Shown: in pieces, positions 51,580 to 60,452 of the stretch
Layout of the letters: each line of letters begins with the position of its first letter
Position numbering within the stretch: the stretch's first letter is position 1
From: Oceanispirochaeta sp963676905
GTDB lineage: Bacteria > Spirochaetota > Spirochaetia > DSM-2461
Length of the DNA: 64,000 nt
Direction of reading: 5' to 3'
Assembly (NCBI GenBank): GCA_963676905.2
Contig: CAXXVE010000001.1
Location: forward strand, 3,162,001 to 3,226,000
The notes under the pieces: model-generated
What the model was told of the DNA's origin: nothing
The model's database searches: none
Seen by the model: the letters and a program-made list of their open reading frames with translations, nothing else
Program-made: the position numbers and the translations under genes

Positions 51580-51660
51580 GGGGAGGTTCCCGAGTGGTCA
51601 AAGGGGGCAGACTGTAAATCTGTTGCTTCGGCTTCGAAGGTTCAAATCCTTCTCTCCCCA
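51580..51660 (+). tRNA. tRNA-Tyr (GTA), first copy
   Basis: 81 bases, class II with a long variable arm. Acceptor GGGGAGG/TCTCCCC (one G-U pair), anticodon stem GCAGA/TCTGT with loop CTGTAAA giving anticodon GTA, T arm GAAGG-TTCAAAT-CCTTC, discriminator A. CCA is not encoded as such beyond the acceptor. The 132 bases upstream (51448-51579) hold no gene and no clear promoter that I can defend. Confidence 0.95.
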
Positions 51661-51665
51661 TACCC

Positions 51666-51739
51666 GCCTTCTTAGCTCAGCTGGCCAGAGCACGTGACTT
51701 GTAATCTCGGGGTCGTCAGTTCGAATCTGACAGAAGGCT
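51666..51739 (+). tRNA. tRNA-Thr (TGT)
   Basis: 74 bases. Acceptor GCCTTCT/AGAAGGC is perfect, D arm GCTC/GAGC, anticodon loop CTTGTAA gives TGT, T arm GTCAG-TTCGAAT-CTGAC, discriminator T. The anticodon stem CGTGA/TCTCG has one T-T mismatch at 29-41. Confidence 0.92.
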
Positions 51740-51764
51740 TACTTTTTCAATAAAACTGAAAACC

Positions 51765-51845
51765 GGGGAGGTTCCCGAGTGGTCAAAGGGGGCAGACTGT
51801 AAATCTGTTGCTTCGGCTTCGAAGGTTCAAATCCTTCTCTCCCCA
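51765..51845 (+). tRNA. tRNA-Tyr (GTA), second copy
   Basis: Identical over all 81 bases to the copy at 51580-51660, the two flanking tRNA-Thr. The short flanks are also alike (preceded by aaacc/aacc). Confidence 0.95.
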
Positions 51846-51851
51846 TTTTTT

Positions 51852-51884
51852 AAAAAGCCTTCTCGCTTGAGAAGGCTTTTTTTG
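51852..51884 (+). terminator. Terminator of the tRNA cluster
   Basis: A 13-bp stem AAAAAGCCTTCTC (51852-51864) with GAGAAGGCTTTTT (51869-51881), loop GCTT, T-run; 6 bases after the last tRNA. Confidence 0.93.
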
Positions 51885-51909
51885 TTATTATCTTAATTAG
51901 TGGTTTGGT

Positions 51910-52356
51910 ATGAGCGAAAATTTTTTATCTGACGGACTTCAGTTCGAATGCACCCGATGCGGTTACTGCTGTCGTCATGAACCGGGTTTTGTTTTTCTTT
52001 CAAAAAAAGACCTGGAAAGCCTTTTGGAATATTTCTCAATTTCCCGGCAGGATTTTATAGAAAAATACTGTAGAATAGTAGATGTAGGTTTCTTTAAGAG
52101 ACTCAGTCTTATTGAGAAGCCCAATAACGATTGTATTTTCTGGCAGGACGGAATGGGCTGCAGTGTCTATCAGGCAAGACCTTTTCAATGCCGCAGCTAT
52201 CCCTTCTGGCATGCTGTGGTGGACTCGAAAGAGTCCTGGGAAGAAGAAGCCGGTTCCTGTCCCGGAATCAATCAAGGCAAGAAGCATTCAGAAGAAGAGA
52301 TATTGAACTGGCTGGCACAAAGGGAAAAGGACCCGCCTATGGATATCGATTCTTAG
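51910..52356 (+). CDS. YkgJ-family cysteine-cluster protein
   Basis: 148 residues. The N-terminal cluster CTRCGYCCRHEPG and a second cysteine set, GCSVYQARPFQCRSYPFW plus CPG, make the CxxCxxCC-type zinc/iron-binding motif of the YkgJ family. The exact role is unknown. It ends 26 bases before the MBL-fold gene. Confidence 0.88.
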   Translation: MSENFLSDGLQFECTRCGYCCRHEPGFVFLSKKDLESLLEYFSISRQDFIEKYCRIVDVGFFKRLSLIEKPNNDCIFWQDGMGCSVYQARPFQCRSYPFWHAVVDSKESWEEEAGSCPGINQGKKHSEEEILNWLAQREKDPPMDIDS

Positions 52357-52382
52357 ATAAATCAAGCTCCTCCGGAGGCGGA

Positions 52383-53327
52383 ATGAATATACGGTTGAGA
52401 GGGGTGAGGGGATCTTCTCCGACACCTTTGACACCTGAAGCTGTAAAATCAAAGATAGCAGCCGTAGTACAAAGGGTTAAACCTGCTGATCTGGTAAGCC
52501 CGGAAAGCAGAGAGCTTTTTCTTTCCCGTCTGCCCGAATATCTGTTCGGAACTACCGGAGGAAATACGGCCTGTATTGAAGCCAGACTTTGCGATGAAAG
52601 CATGGTCATTCTCGACTGCGGTACAGGGTTGCGTGAACTTGAAAAATCAATCAGGAAAAGAAAAGACAGCGTCAGAGAGTTCCATATCTTTTTCAGTCAT
52701 TTTCATTATGATCATATTCTCGGTCTTCCCTATTTCGGTATGATGTATGACCCATCGGTCACTGTACATTTCTACAGCCCCTATCCGAAGATGGAGCAGA
52801 TTATCCGTAACTTTATGGTCAGACCCTATCATCCTGTTGATTTTGATTCCTTTAATGCGGAAACTCACTTTCATGTTCTCAAAGGAAGCAGCATGGATAT
52901 TCCCGGAGGCAGGATATCCTGGCTGAAGAGGAATCATCCCAATGGCTCCTTTGCCTATAAGCTGGAACAGGAGGGCAGGAGTTTTATCTACTCCACCGAT
53001 ACCGAGTTGAGGCATGAGGATTTTAACAAGTCCGAAAGGAATCTTGATTTTTTTGAAAATGCCGATGCCATGGTGCTTGATGCCCAGTACACACTGGGCG
53101 AAGCCTTTGAGAAGTATGACTGGGGACACTCTTCATACAGTATGGCCATCGATTTTTCTATAGAGTTCGGTATTTCGGATCTCTATCTTTTCCATCATGA
53201 GCCTCTTTATGATGACAAAAAGATGTCCTCAATCCAGAGAGCGGCAAGGTGGTATACTCACAGGTCAAAAGGGAAGCCCGAGGTGAATGTTCGTCTTGCG
53301 GTGGAAGGTCTTGAGATAAAACTGTAA
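52383..53327 (+). CDS. MBL-fold metal-dependent hydrolase
   Basis: 314 residues from ATG 52383, with ggaggcgga upstream. The metallo-beta-lactamase motif HxHxDH appears as FFSHFHYDHILG, with DCGTGLRELE before it, STDTELRHED supplying the Asp, and FHHEPLYDD the last His. NTACIEARL and the general plan are close to RNase Z/PhnP-type phosphodiesterases. An N-terminal insertion (PLTPEAVKSKIAAVVQRVKP) is found in a subgroup of these proteins. Substrate unknown, possibly a cyclic phosphodiester or RNA. Confidence 0.85.
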   Translation: MNIRLRGVRGSSPTPLTPEAVKSKIAAVVQRVKPADLVSPESRELFLSRLPEYLFGTTGGNTACIEARLCDESMVILDCGTGLRELEKSIRKRKDSVREFHIFFSHFHYDHILGLPYFGMMYDPSVTVHFYSPYPKMEQIIRNFMVRPYHPVDFDSFNAETHFHVLKGSSMDIPGGRISWLKRNHPNGSFAYKLEQEGRSFIYSTDTELRHEDFNKSERNLDFFENADAMVLDAQYTLGEAFEKYDWGHSSYSMAIDFSIEFGISDLYLFHHEPLYDDKKMSSIQRAARWYTHRSKGKPEVNVRLAVEGLEIKL

Positions 53328-53334
53328 GGCGTTT

Positions 53335-53523
53335 ATGGAAATTAATTTTAAAATGAATGACGAAGAGATGGTAACCCTTTACTGTTATCTCTCTTCTATA
53401 TATATGGAACTTGACAATCCGATGAAAGATTTGCTCTACAGAATTGAAAAAGAGCTGTTCAGCAATCTCACAATTTCACAGATTGAAACAATCCAGAATA
53501 GTTTACCGGAGAAATCTCATTGA
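53335..53523 (+). CDS. Small conserved hypothetical protein, 62 residues
   Basis: Starts at ATG 53335 just after the MBL gene; mostly helical (ATG-initiated MEINFKMNDEEMVTLYCYL, then PMKDLLYRIEKELF). No family recognised. Its stop codon overlaps the TTG start of mltG, which supports translation. Confidence 0.6.
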   Translation: MEINFKMNDEEMVTLYCYLSSIYMELDNPMKDLLYRIEKELFSNLTISQIETIQNSLPEKSH

Positions 53524-54548
53524 TAAGGAAAATCATTTTAGCGGCGGTTCTCATTGTGCTGATGGCCGGCGCCGGAACAACTTTTTATATTTATAAGGCA
53601 CTTCAGCCTTTCAATCCCGGCTATAAAGGGGAAGGAATCCCGTTTACCGTAGAAAAAGGCGAGCCCCTGAACTCAGTTTTGATGCGTCTTAATGAAGAGG
53701 AGCTCTTGAGAAATCCCTGGATCTATAAGATATATAACCGCCTGGTATCTCCATTGAGTGTGAAAAACGGATACTACGAAGTGTCCCCTGATATGACAGG
53801 CCTTCAGATTCTTTCAGTTCTTCAGGAGGGGCGTCAGGAGCTTGTGAGGGTCACCGTTCCCGAAGGGCTTACCTCTTCCCGCATTGCCGGAATATTTGAA
53901 GCTGCAGGCGTTACAGGCAGCGATGACTTTCTTGAAGCCATGACCGACAGTGAACTGCTCGGCCGTTATGGCATAGAAGCATCGAGTGCAGAAGGGTATC
54001 TTTTCCCTGATACCTATTATTTTCAGAAAGACTTTCCTGCGGCGCAGGTTTTAGATCACATGCTTGCTACATATTTTGAGAATCTTGTGAAAATTTTCCC
54101 TTTCTATAAGGATTTGACACCCGAAAAGCTGCAGGAGAAGCTTATTCTCGCTTCAGTTGTTGAAAAGGAGTACAGGGTTGCGGAAGAAGCGTCCCTTATC
54201 GCTTCGGTTTTTAATAACAGAATGAAGACCGGGATGCCTCTGCAGTCCTGCGCTACGGTGATTTATGTTATAACAGAAGAGCTGGGACGTCCCCATCCGG
54301 ACAGGGTTTTCTTCAGGGATCTGGAGCTTCCTTCTGATTTCAATACATATCTTCACAACGGTTTGCCTCCTGCACCCATATCCAATCCCGGAAAAGTTGC
54401 TTTGAATGCAGCCTTCAATCCGGCGCAGACGGACTACCTGTTTTTTGTCGTAAAGGATTCGGCTGCAGGAACACATACTTTCACAAGTAATTTTGCTGAT
54501 CACAACAGTGCCAGGGAATCCTATATTCAGGGATTCAGGAGTAAATAA
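53520..54548 (+). CDS. mltG: Endolytic murein transglycosylase MltG
   Basis: 342 residues starting at TTG 53520. One N-terminal membrane anchor (about 4-25), a LysM-like segment (FTVEKGEPLNSVLMRLNEE), then the YceG domain with EGYLFPDTYYF, ILASVVEKEYRVAEE carrying the catalytic Glu, IASVFNNRMKTGMPLQSCATV, and SDFNTYLHNGLPPAPISNPG. It cuts nascent glycan strands during peptidoglycan synthesis. It lies immediately before dnaG, a frequent pairing in bacteria. Confidence 0.95.
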   Translation: MIRKIILAAVLIVLMAGAGTTFYIYKALQPFNPGYKGEGIPFTVEKGEPLNSVLMRLNEEELLRNPWIYKIYNRLVSPLSVKNGYYEVSPDMTGLQILSVLQEGRQELVRVTVPEGLTSSRIAGIFEAAGVTGSDDFLEAMTDSELLGRYGIEASSAEGYLFPDTYYFQKDFPAAQVLDHMLATYFENLVKIFPFYKDLTPEKLQEKLILASVVEKEYRVAEEASLIASVFNNRMKTGMPLQSCATVIYVITEELGRPHPDRVFFRDLELPSDFNTYLHNGLPPAPISNPGKVALNAAFNPAQTDYLFFVVKDSAAGTHTFTSNFADHNSARESYIQGFRSK

Positions 54549-54550
54549 AT

Positions 54551-56329
54551 TTGGCCGGACGAATTCCTGAGCTGCTTATAGAAGAGATTAAGGAAAAAAG
54601 CGATTTTCTCTCCATTGTCGGTGAATATACCTCCCTGAAGAGGAAGGGTGACCGTTACTGGGGTTGCTGTCCCTTCCATAACGAAAAGACACCCTCATTT
54701 TCTGTTCGACCGGAACAGGGTATGTACTACTGCTTTGGCTGCCATAAGGGCGGAAGCCTTTTCAATTTCATAATGGAGGTTGAGGGGCTTAGTTTTATAG
54801 AGGCCGTTCGCCTTGCGGCAGAAAAGTCGGGAGTTCCTCTCCCGGAGGATGCTGTTGAGTCGGGTGAGGAAATAAGCCACAGGAACATTCTGAAAGAGCT
54901 GTATAAAAGGGTCTGTGGAAGCTTTCACCATATACTTATGAACAATGATAAAGCGGATCACGCCAGGCGGTATCTTGCAAACCGGGGTATCCACGAAGAG
55001 ACTATTGTCCGTTTTCAGCTCGGTTATGCTCCTGATGATCCAAGATGGCTTCATGAGTTTCTTCTCACAAGAAATTACTCAAGAGAGTTTCTCAAGGACT
55101 CCGGGCTCTTTTCAAGCCGGTATGAAGGGTGGTCTCTGTTTTCCGATCGTCTGATGTTTCCGATCTTTTCCAATCAGGGTGAGGTTGTCGCCTTCAGCGG
55201 AAGGACTCTGAAGAGTGATCCGAAAGCTCCCAAGTACATAAACTCGCCGGAAACCGCCATTTACAACAAGAGCAAACTGCTCTACGGTCTTTGGCAGAGC
55301 CGTGAGGAGCTGAGAAGGACCAAGAGCTTTTATCTCTGCGAAGGGAATGTGGATGTTGTCGCTTTGCATCAGGCCGGAGTCAAGACTGCAATGGCTCCCC
55401 TGGGGACGGCCTTCACAGAGGATCAGTCAAGGCTTTTAAAAAGGTATAGCGACGGAGGCAATATCCTGTTCGACAGTGACAAGGCGGGAAGGGCGGCAAC
55501 CTTCAAGGCCGGTATACTGTTTGAGAGGCAGGAATTGCCTGTTAAAGTTATAAAATTACCTGAAAAAAGCGATCCAGCGGAAGTTCTTGAGAAAGAAGGG
55601 GCAGAAACATTAAAAAAAATGCTTAAATCCCCTGTAAATCTATTCGAATATCTGTTAGATTTGGCAATGGTGTCTTATGATGTATCAACACCGGAGGGCA
55701 AGGAACAGGCAGTAAAAGAACTATTTCCATACATTCAATCTATTGAGTCAGGAATCAAGAGGGATTTATATCTTGGGACCATGGCGGAGAAACTCGGAAT
55801 AGAGAGCAAGGCTCTCCTTTTTGAGTTGAATCGCAGCACAGGTGGCAAGCCCAGGAAGGCCGTTGTAAATGAGCAGCCCCGGATCCAGACCAGCAGAGTG
55901 ACAGACGAACTGATGCTTGTTATGACAGCATCGCTTCATAGAGAATTTATTGACAGTATCAGGCAATACGCGGGAGAATTTGACTTTCAGGACGAGAGGG
56001 CAATAATTTTATACAATGCCCTTCTTAAATGTGATGAAAACAATGAAAGCAGCACCGAAGTATTGCTTAATGAAATTCAGGATGATTCTGTCAGAATGAT
56101 TCTTTTGGAAAAGATTTCTACCGGCGAACTTGATGTTAATACAGGAGAATTGATTGAAAACACACTCCAGTTGCTGAAACGGAGAAACCTGCAGAACCGC
56201 AGAACAGAGATCAATCGTATTTTGCATCAGGCATCGGGAGCCGACACCCCCGGAGAGTTGTTAGAAGAGCTTATCTCTGAGAAGATGGCTCTTGATAAAG
56301 AAATAGAAGATTTGAAGGTGAGGGAATAA
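54551..56329 (+). CDS. dnaG: DNA primase
   Basis: 592 residues starting at TTG 54551. The N-terminal CHC2 zinc finger has CPFHNEKTPSFSV and YYCFGCHKGG. The core has FAFSGRTL-like VVAFSGRTL, and the TOPRIM has YLCEGNVDVVALHQAG and LFDSDKAGRAA. A C-terminal helicase-binding region follows from about 420. It makes primers for the lagging strand. It forms a macromolecular-synthesis cluster with rpoD, the stop and start sharing one base. Confidence 0.96.
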   Translation: MAGRIPELLIEEIKEKSDFLSIVGEYTSLKRKGDRYWGCCPFHNEKTPSFSVRPEQGMYYCFGCHKGGSLFNFIMEVEGLSFIEAVRLAAEKSGVPLPEDAVESGEEISHRNILKELYKRVCGSFHHILMNNDKADHARRYLANRGIHEETIVRFQLGYAPDDPRWLHEFLLTRNYSREFLKDSGLFSSRYEGWSLFSDRLMFPIFSNQGEVVAFSGRTLKSDPKAPKYINSPETAIYNKSKLLYGLWQSREELRRTKSFYLCEGNVDVVALHQAGVKTAMAPLGTAFTEDQSRLLKRYSDGGNILFDSDKAGRAATFKAGILFERQELPVKVIKLPEKSDPAEVLEKEGAETLKKMLKSPVNLFEYLLDLAMVSYDVSTPEGKEQAVKELFPYIQSIESGIKRDLYLGTMAEKLGIESKALLFELNRSTGGKPRKAVVNEQPRIQTSRVTDELMLVMTASLHREFIDSIRQYAGEFDFQDERAIILYNALLKCDENNESSTEVLLNEIQDDSVRMILLEKISTGELDVNTGELIENTLQLLKRRNLQNRRTEINRILHQASGADTPGELLEELISEKMALDKEIEDLKVRE

Positions 56330-58257
56330 TGTCAGAAATAAAAACTGACCCCGCAATAAGTAAATTACTTGAATATGTAAAAACTAAAAAGCGTCTTACT
56401 TATAGTGAGATGAATGAGCTTCTTCCCGATGATATTGTGAATTCTGACAAGATTGAGGATGTTATCTCTCTACTGGAAGAGATGAAGATCAATGTTGTTG
56501 AAGATGAACCTACCATCGACGACGGTCCCGAAGAGGATCTGGAAGAAGATCTCGAAGACGATCTTGATGATCTCGATGATGATGCTCCCATCGTTGTTGG
56601 TGCCGGTGCCGGTATCAGCGAGGAATCGGAAGACGGAAGTTCTGTTGAGCTTGCCGGAGATGATGGCATTGTCGACGAGGATGAGCTTGATCTGGATGAG
56701 GAAGAGGACGAGGATGAGGATGAGGAAGAACCCGAATCCGATAGCGGGGACTCAAAGAAACTTGTTTTCAATGAGAAAGACTCGTCAATTGATGACCCCA
56801 TACGACTCTACCTGAGAGAAATCGGAAAAGAGAACCTTCTTACGGCTCAGCAGGAAGTTGAACTATCCAAGCAGATGGAAGAGGGTGAGGGGATTATTAA
56901 AAATATCCTGAAGACCTCCGGAATGATTATTCCCGAGTTCTATAAACTCGCTCAGAAGGCCTTCTCAAAAGCGGATCCCAGAGAAATGAACTTCTCGAAG
57001 AAGGAGATCTCCGACTATCTGGCTGAGAAGAGAAGACTGAATCAGTACTACAGAGAACCTCTGAAAGCTATTTTCCCCTCTCTGAAAACCTATATGGAAC
57101 AGAAGGCCAAGATAGCAAGTACCGATGGTGATGTTATTTCCGACAAAAAGCTTGTGGCCAAAAGAGCCGATCTTCTGGAAGCGATAATCAATATTGATAT
57201 ACACCAGGAAGAGATCTTTTATCTTTCCGAGAAATACATTGATGCGGCCCGCAGGATCAAGCAGAACCGCCGTAAACAGGATAAGATCGAACGAACTCTT
57301 CGTGTTTCCAATATGAAGGAAGTTCGAAACCTGGGACGCGGTCTTGCAAGCAGATCCAAACGGATTGATATTGAGGAGTCTCTCGGTCTGACAAGTGATG
57401 AAATCAAAGAACTGATTCGTCAGGTACAGGTCGCTGAAAAGAATCTTCATGATCTTGAAGTCGAGTTTGAGAACACAGCCGATGACCTTATTGTCAAAGC
57501 CCAGGATATCAATCACGGCCGGACAATGATGAAGAATGCCAAGGACCGTCTTATCAAGGCGAACCTCAGGCTTGTTGTAAGTATCGCAAAGAAGTATACA
57601 AACCGGGGACTTCACTTTTTCGACCTGGTTCAGGAAGGCAATATCGGTCTGATCAAGGCCGTCGAAAAGTTTGAGTACCGGAAGGGATACAAATTTTCAA
57701 CCTATGCCACCTGGTGGATACGTCAGGCGATTACCCGATCTATTTCAGACCAGGCCAGAACAATCCGTGTTCCTGTTCATATGATTGAGCAGATCAACAA
57801 GGTTGTCCGTGAGTCACGGCAGCTGATGCAGATAAAAGGACGGGAACCCACCGATGAAGAGATTGCCGAAAGACTCGGATGGACCGTAGCCAGGGTCAAG
57901 TCGGTCAAGAATGTCGCCAGGGAGCCCATCAGCCTTGAAACACCGATCGGTGAAGAGGAAGACTCTCTGCTGGGAGACTTTATCGAGGACAAGGATGTTG
58001 AAAATCCCGCCAACCAGACGGCTTTCAAGATTCTTCAGGAGCAGCTTCAGGAGGTTCTTGAAACTCTGCCGCCCAGAGAACAGGAAGTTCTTAAGATGAG
58101 ATTCGGTCTTGAGGACGGTTACTCATTGACTCTTGAGGAAGTGGGATTGTATTTTAACGTAACCAGGGAAAGAATCCGTCAGATTGAGGCCAAGGCGCTC
58201 AGGAGACTGAGGCATCCCAAGAGAAGCCGCCGGCTGAAAGACTATTTGGAAAATTAA
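56329..58257 (+). CDS. rpoD: RNA polymerase sigma-70 factor RpoD
   Basis: 642 residues. Region 1.1 (1-60) is followed by a very acidic Asp/Glu stretch (about 60-140) and region 1.2 DPIRLYLREIGKENLLTA. Region 2 (ANLRLVVSIAKKYTNRGLHF, LIKAVEKFEYRKGYKFSTY, WWIRQAITRS), region 3 and region 4.2 (LTLEEVGLYFNVTRERIRQI) are intact. It reads the TTGACA/TATAAT-type promoters seen throughout the window. The acidic linker explains the long low-complexity serine-rich frames on the other strand. Confidence 0.97.
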   Translation: MSEIKTDPAISKLLEYVKTKKRLTYSEMNELLPDDIVNSDKIEDVISLLEEMKINVVEDEPTIDDGPEEDLEEDLEDDLDDLDDDAPIVVGAGAGISEESEDGSSVELAGDDGIVDEDELDLDEEEDEDEDEEEPESDSGDSKKLVFNEKDSSIDDPIRLYLREIGKENLLTAQQEVELSKQMEEGEGIIKNILKTSGMIIPEFYKLAQKAFSKADPREMNFSKKEISDYLAEKRRLNQYYREPLKAIFPSLKTYMEQKAKIASTDGDVISDKKLVAKRADLLEAIINIDIHQEEIFYLSEKYIDAARRIKQNRRKQDKIERTLRVSNMKEVRNLGRGLASRSKRIDIEESLGLTSDEIKELIRQVQVAEKNLHDLEVEFENTADDLIVKAQDINHGRTMMKNAKDRLIKANLRLVVSIAKKYTNRGLHFFDLVQEGNIGLIKAVEKFEYRKGYKFSTYATWWIRQAITRSISDQARTIRVPVHMIEQINKVVRESRQLMQIKGREPTDEEIAERLGWTVARVKSVKNVAREPISLETPIGEEEDSLLGDFIEDKDVENPANQTAFKILQEQLQEVLETLPPREQEVLKMRFGLEDGYSLTLEEVGLYFNVTRERIRQIEAKALRRLRHPKRSRRLKDYLEN

Positions 58258-58285
58258 TATCAGGGATTGAGAGGAAAAGATAACC

Positions 58286-59086
58286 ATGCAGGGAACATTT
58301 GATAAGTTACAGAAACTACAGGAAATTCTTTCGAAGAAATTTGAAATTGAAAAAGAAATCGAAGGGATTCCCAAGAATCTGGCAACTAAAACCGAGCTTC
58401 TCAACAGACTGAAAAAGTCTTATATAGAAAAGAACCAGGACTATGAGAACACCAAAGACCGGATCAAGGTTCTCAAGCATGAAATGGGTGAAGCTGAAAG
58501 ACTCCGCGAGGAGTTTGAAAAGCGCATGGACGTCATCTCCACTCAGCGTGAATACGAAGCTCTTGAAAAAGAGATCAAGGATGCCACTGAGAAAGAGCAG
58601 AAGTACAGACGTGATATTCAGAGAGAGGAAAGAGCTCTCGAGGATATGCTCAATGCACTTCAGCGTGAAGAGCAGATGATCACCCAGCAGGAAGAGGAAC
58701 TCAAGGTCGAACAGGCCAAAAACGACGATGAAAAGCATGATAAGGAAGATATCCTGAAGAAGCTTGAAGTCGAAGAGGGAGAAGTCACTCCCGGAATGAA
58801 TGAGGAAATCCTCTTTAAATTTGAAAGAATCATCAGAAACAAATCCGGTCTCGGTATTGTTCCTGTGTCAGGCGGTATCTGTACCGGCTGTCATATGATT
58901 CTCCCCGGTCAGTTCGTAAACGACGTCCGCAAGGGAGAGGAAATCCTCTTCTGCCCCTACTGCAGCCGTATTCTCTTCTACAGCGCTACTGCTGAGGATG
59001 AGAGCACAGCCGCGAACGAGGTATTTGCAGCAGCGGATGAAGTCGGCGGACTCGCTGACCTGGTCGATGATTTCGACCTGGATTAA
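58286..59086 (+). CDS. Coiled-coil protein with C-terminal C4 zinc ribbon
   Basis: 266 residues. A long coiled coil (about 5-170) is followed by the zinc ribbon GGICTGCHMILPGQFVN with FCPYCSRILFY. This matches the C4-type zinc ribbon family (DUF164) found in many bacteria, often near rpoD, dnaG or rnpB. A short acidic tail ends the protein. Function not firmly known; the architecture suggests nucleic-acid or RNA polymerase contact. It ends 13 bases before RNase P RNA. Confidence 0.88.
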   Translation: MQGTFDKLQKLQEILSKKFEIEKEIEGIPKNLATKTELLNRLKKSYIEKNQDYENTKDRIKVLKHEMGEAERLREEFEKRMDVISTQREYEALEKEIKDATEKEQKYRRDIQREERALEDMLNALQREEQMITQQEEELKVEQAKNDDEKHDKEDILKKLEVEEGEVTPGMNEEILFKFERIIRNKSGLGIVPVSGGICTGCHMILPGQFVNDVRKGEEILFCPYCSRILFYSATAEDESTAANEVFAAADEVGGLADLVDDFDLD

Positions 59087-59099
59087 ATTGTAATATTAA

Positions 59100-59444
59100 C
59101 AGGCCAGACTGCCGCTGCCGGACTTTGTTCCGGTGGAGGAAAGTCCGGGCTCCATAGAGAATGATGCCGGGTAACGCCCGGGCATTCCTTCGGGAATGAC
59201 AGAAAGTGTCACAGAGAATATACCGCCGGATTGGCTTCGTCCATTCCGGTAAGGGTGAAAAGGCGGGGTAAGAGCCCACCGCTTCTCCGGCAACGGAGGA
59301 GGCACGATAAACCTCATCAGGAGCAAAATCAAGCAGCAGGCCGGGTATCTCGCCTAAAGCCTGCGGGTAGATTGCTGAAGAGCGGAAGCAATTCCGTTCA
59401 CAGATAGATGGCAGTCCATCGACAGAACCCGGCTTACCGGCCTG
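59100..59444 (+). ncRNA. rnpB: RNase P RNA (class A)
   Basis: About 345 bases. The ends pair (CAGGCC at 59100-59105 with GGCCTG at 59439-59444, P1). Universal elements are present: GAGGAAAGTCCGGGCTCC (P4 5' part), GGTAAGGGTGAAA, AGAGCCCACCG, and ACAGAACCCGGCTTA near the 3' end. It is the catalytic RNA that trims tRNA 5' leaders. A T-run after the closing stem (59445-59450) may end it. Confidence 0.97.
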
Positions 59445-59467
59445 TTTTTTATTTTTTTGAGGCAACA

Positions 59468-60388
59468 GTGTTTAGAAAGAGTCAAAAATCCAAAAAGGGT
59501 TTCATTATACCTCTGTTCCTGGCTGCGTTGCTTATATCACTCGGGGTATTTGCTGTTGTCAGAGGTTCCCTTTTTTTTAACAATCAGCTTAAAACTCAGC
59601 CCACAGACCATAATCTTGTCAGACTTTGGAACCTGAGGGACTACGGCTCCCTTCTGGACCTGACAGAGCAGAGCCTGGCTGTGAATCCCATGGACCCCTA
59701 CAGTCTTATTTTTTCCGGTTTTGCCGGATACCATCTTGCTATTTCCCAGATCTCTGCCGATGAGATCAATTTTTATCTTAACAAGTCTATTCTCAATCTG
59801 AGAAAGGCTCTGATTCTTGATGAAATCCCCCAGAAAGAGCTTGTCTACTATGTACTTGGAAAAGCTTATCTATATAAAGGGCGGTATTATGCCGATCTTT
59901 CTGTTAAGTACCTGAAGAAAGCAATGGAAGCAGGGTATGAGAATCAGGACAGCTATGAGTTTCTTGGGGAAGCCTACTCCTATATGGGGGACTTTGATCA
60001 GAGTATTTACTACTATGAACAGGCTTTGGAGAAATTCCAGTCCGACAGGCTCTACCTTAAGATTGCCGAAGATTCATTCAAGTTTAGAGAGTATGATAAG
60101 GCAGCTTCCTATTACATCACACTCATTGATCGGACACGGGATGAATCTTTACGGAAAAAGGGGCTTTTTCAACTGGGGAAACTTTATTATGATATAAAAA
60201 ATCTGGACAGAGCTGAAGAGACCTTTACAGCCCTGACAGAACTGGACCCGGCAAATGCAGAAGCCTTCTTTCTTCTGGGAGAGATCAGCTTCTTTAAGCA
60301 GGATAGAACATCCGCCCGGTCCTATTGGCATCAGACACTACGGATTGATCCGGAGCACCGGGGTGCACGGCTCAGACTCTATAACTGA
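59468..60388 (+). CDS. Membrane-anchored TPR protein
   Basis: 306 residues from GTG 59468, which has GAGG 5 bases upstream; an in-frame ATG at 59408 lies inside the RNase P RNA and is rejected. A membrane helix (about 13-33, FIIPLFLAALLISLGVFAVV) leads to an extracytoplasmic TPR array (about 110-300) with repeats such as YVLGKAYLYKGRYYADLSVK and ESLRKKGLFQLGKLYYDIKN. Probably a periplasmic scaffold. It sits directly before mreB and may assist the cell-shape machinery. Confidence 0.85.
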   Translation: MFRKSQKSKKGFIIPLFLAALLISLGVFAVVRGSLFFNNQLKTQPTDHNLVRLWNLRDYGSLLDLTEQSLAVNPMDPYSLIFSGFAGYHLAISQISADEINFYLNKSILNLRKALILDEIPQKELVYYVLGKAYLYKGRYYADLSVKYLKKAMEAGYENQDSYEFLGEAYSYMGDFDQSIYYYEQALEKFQSDRLYLKIAEDSFKFREYDKAASYYITLIDRTRDESLRKKGLFQLGKLYYDIKNLDRAEETFTALTELDPANAEAFFLLGEISFFKQDRTSARSYWHQTLRIDPEHRGARLRLYN

Positions 60389-60452
60389 TATATGGTTCTC
60401 TCCTTCTGAGGAAGAAACCTGCACTTTTAAAACAGTATATTCTGGAGGAATT

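Noticed and set aside
56400..56801. Serine-rich open frame opposite rpoD
   Set aside because: Shadow of the Asp/Glu codons in the acidic linker of RpoD.
59408..59467. ATG start at 59408 for the TPR protein
   Set aside because: This part is the 3' domain of RNase P RNA; the GTG at 59468 has a ribosome site and begins just before the membrane anchor.
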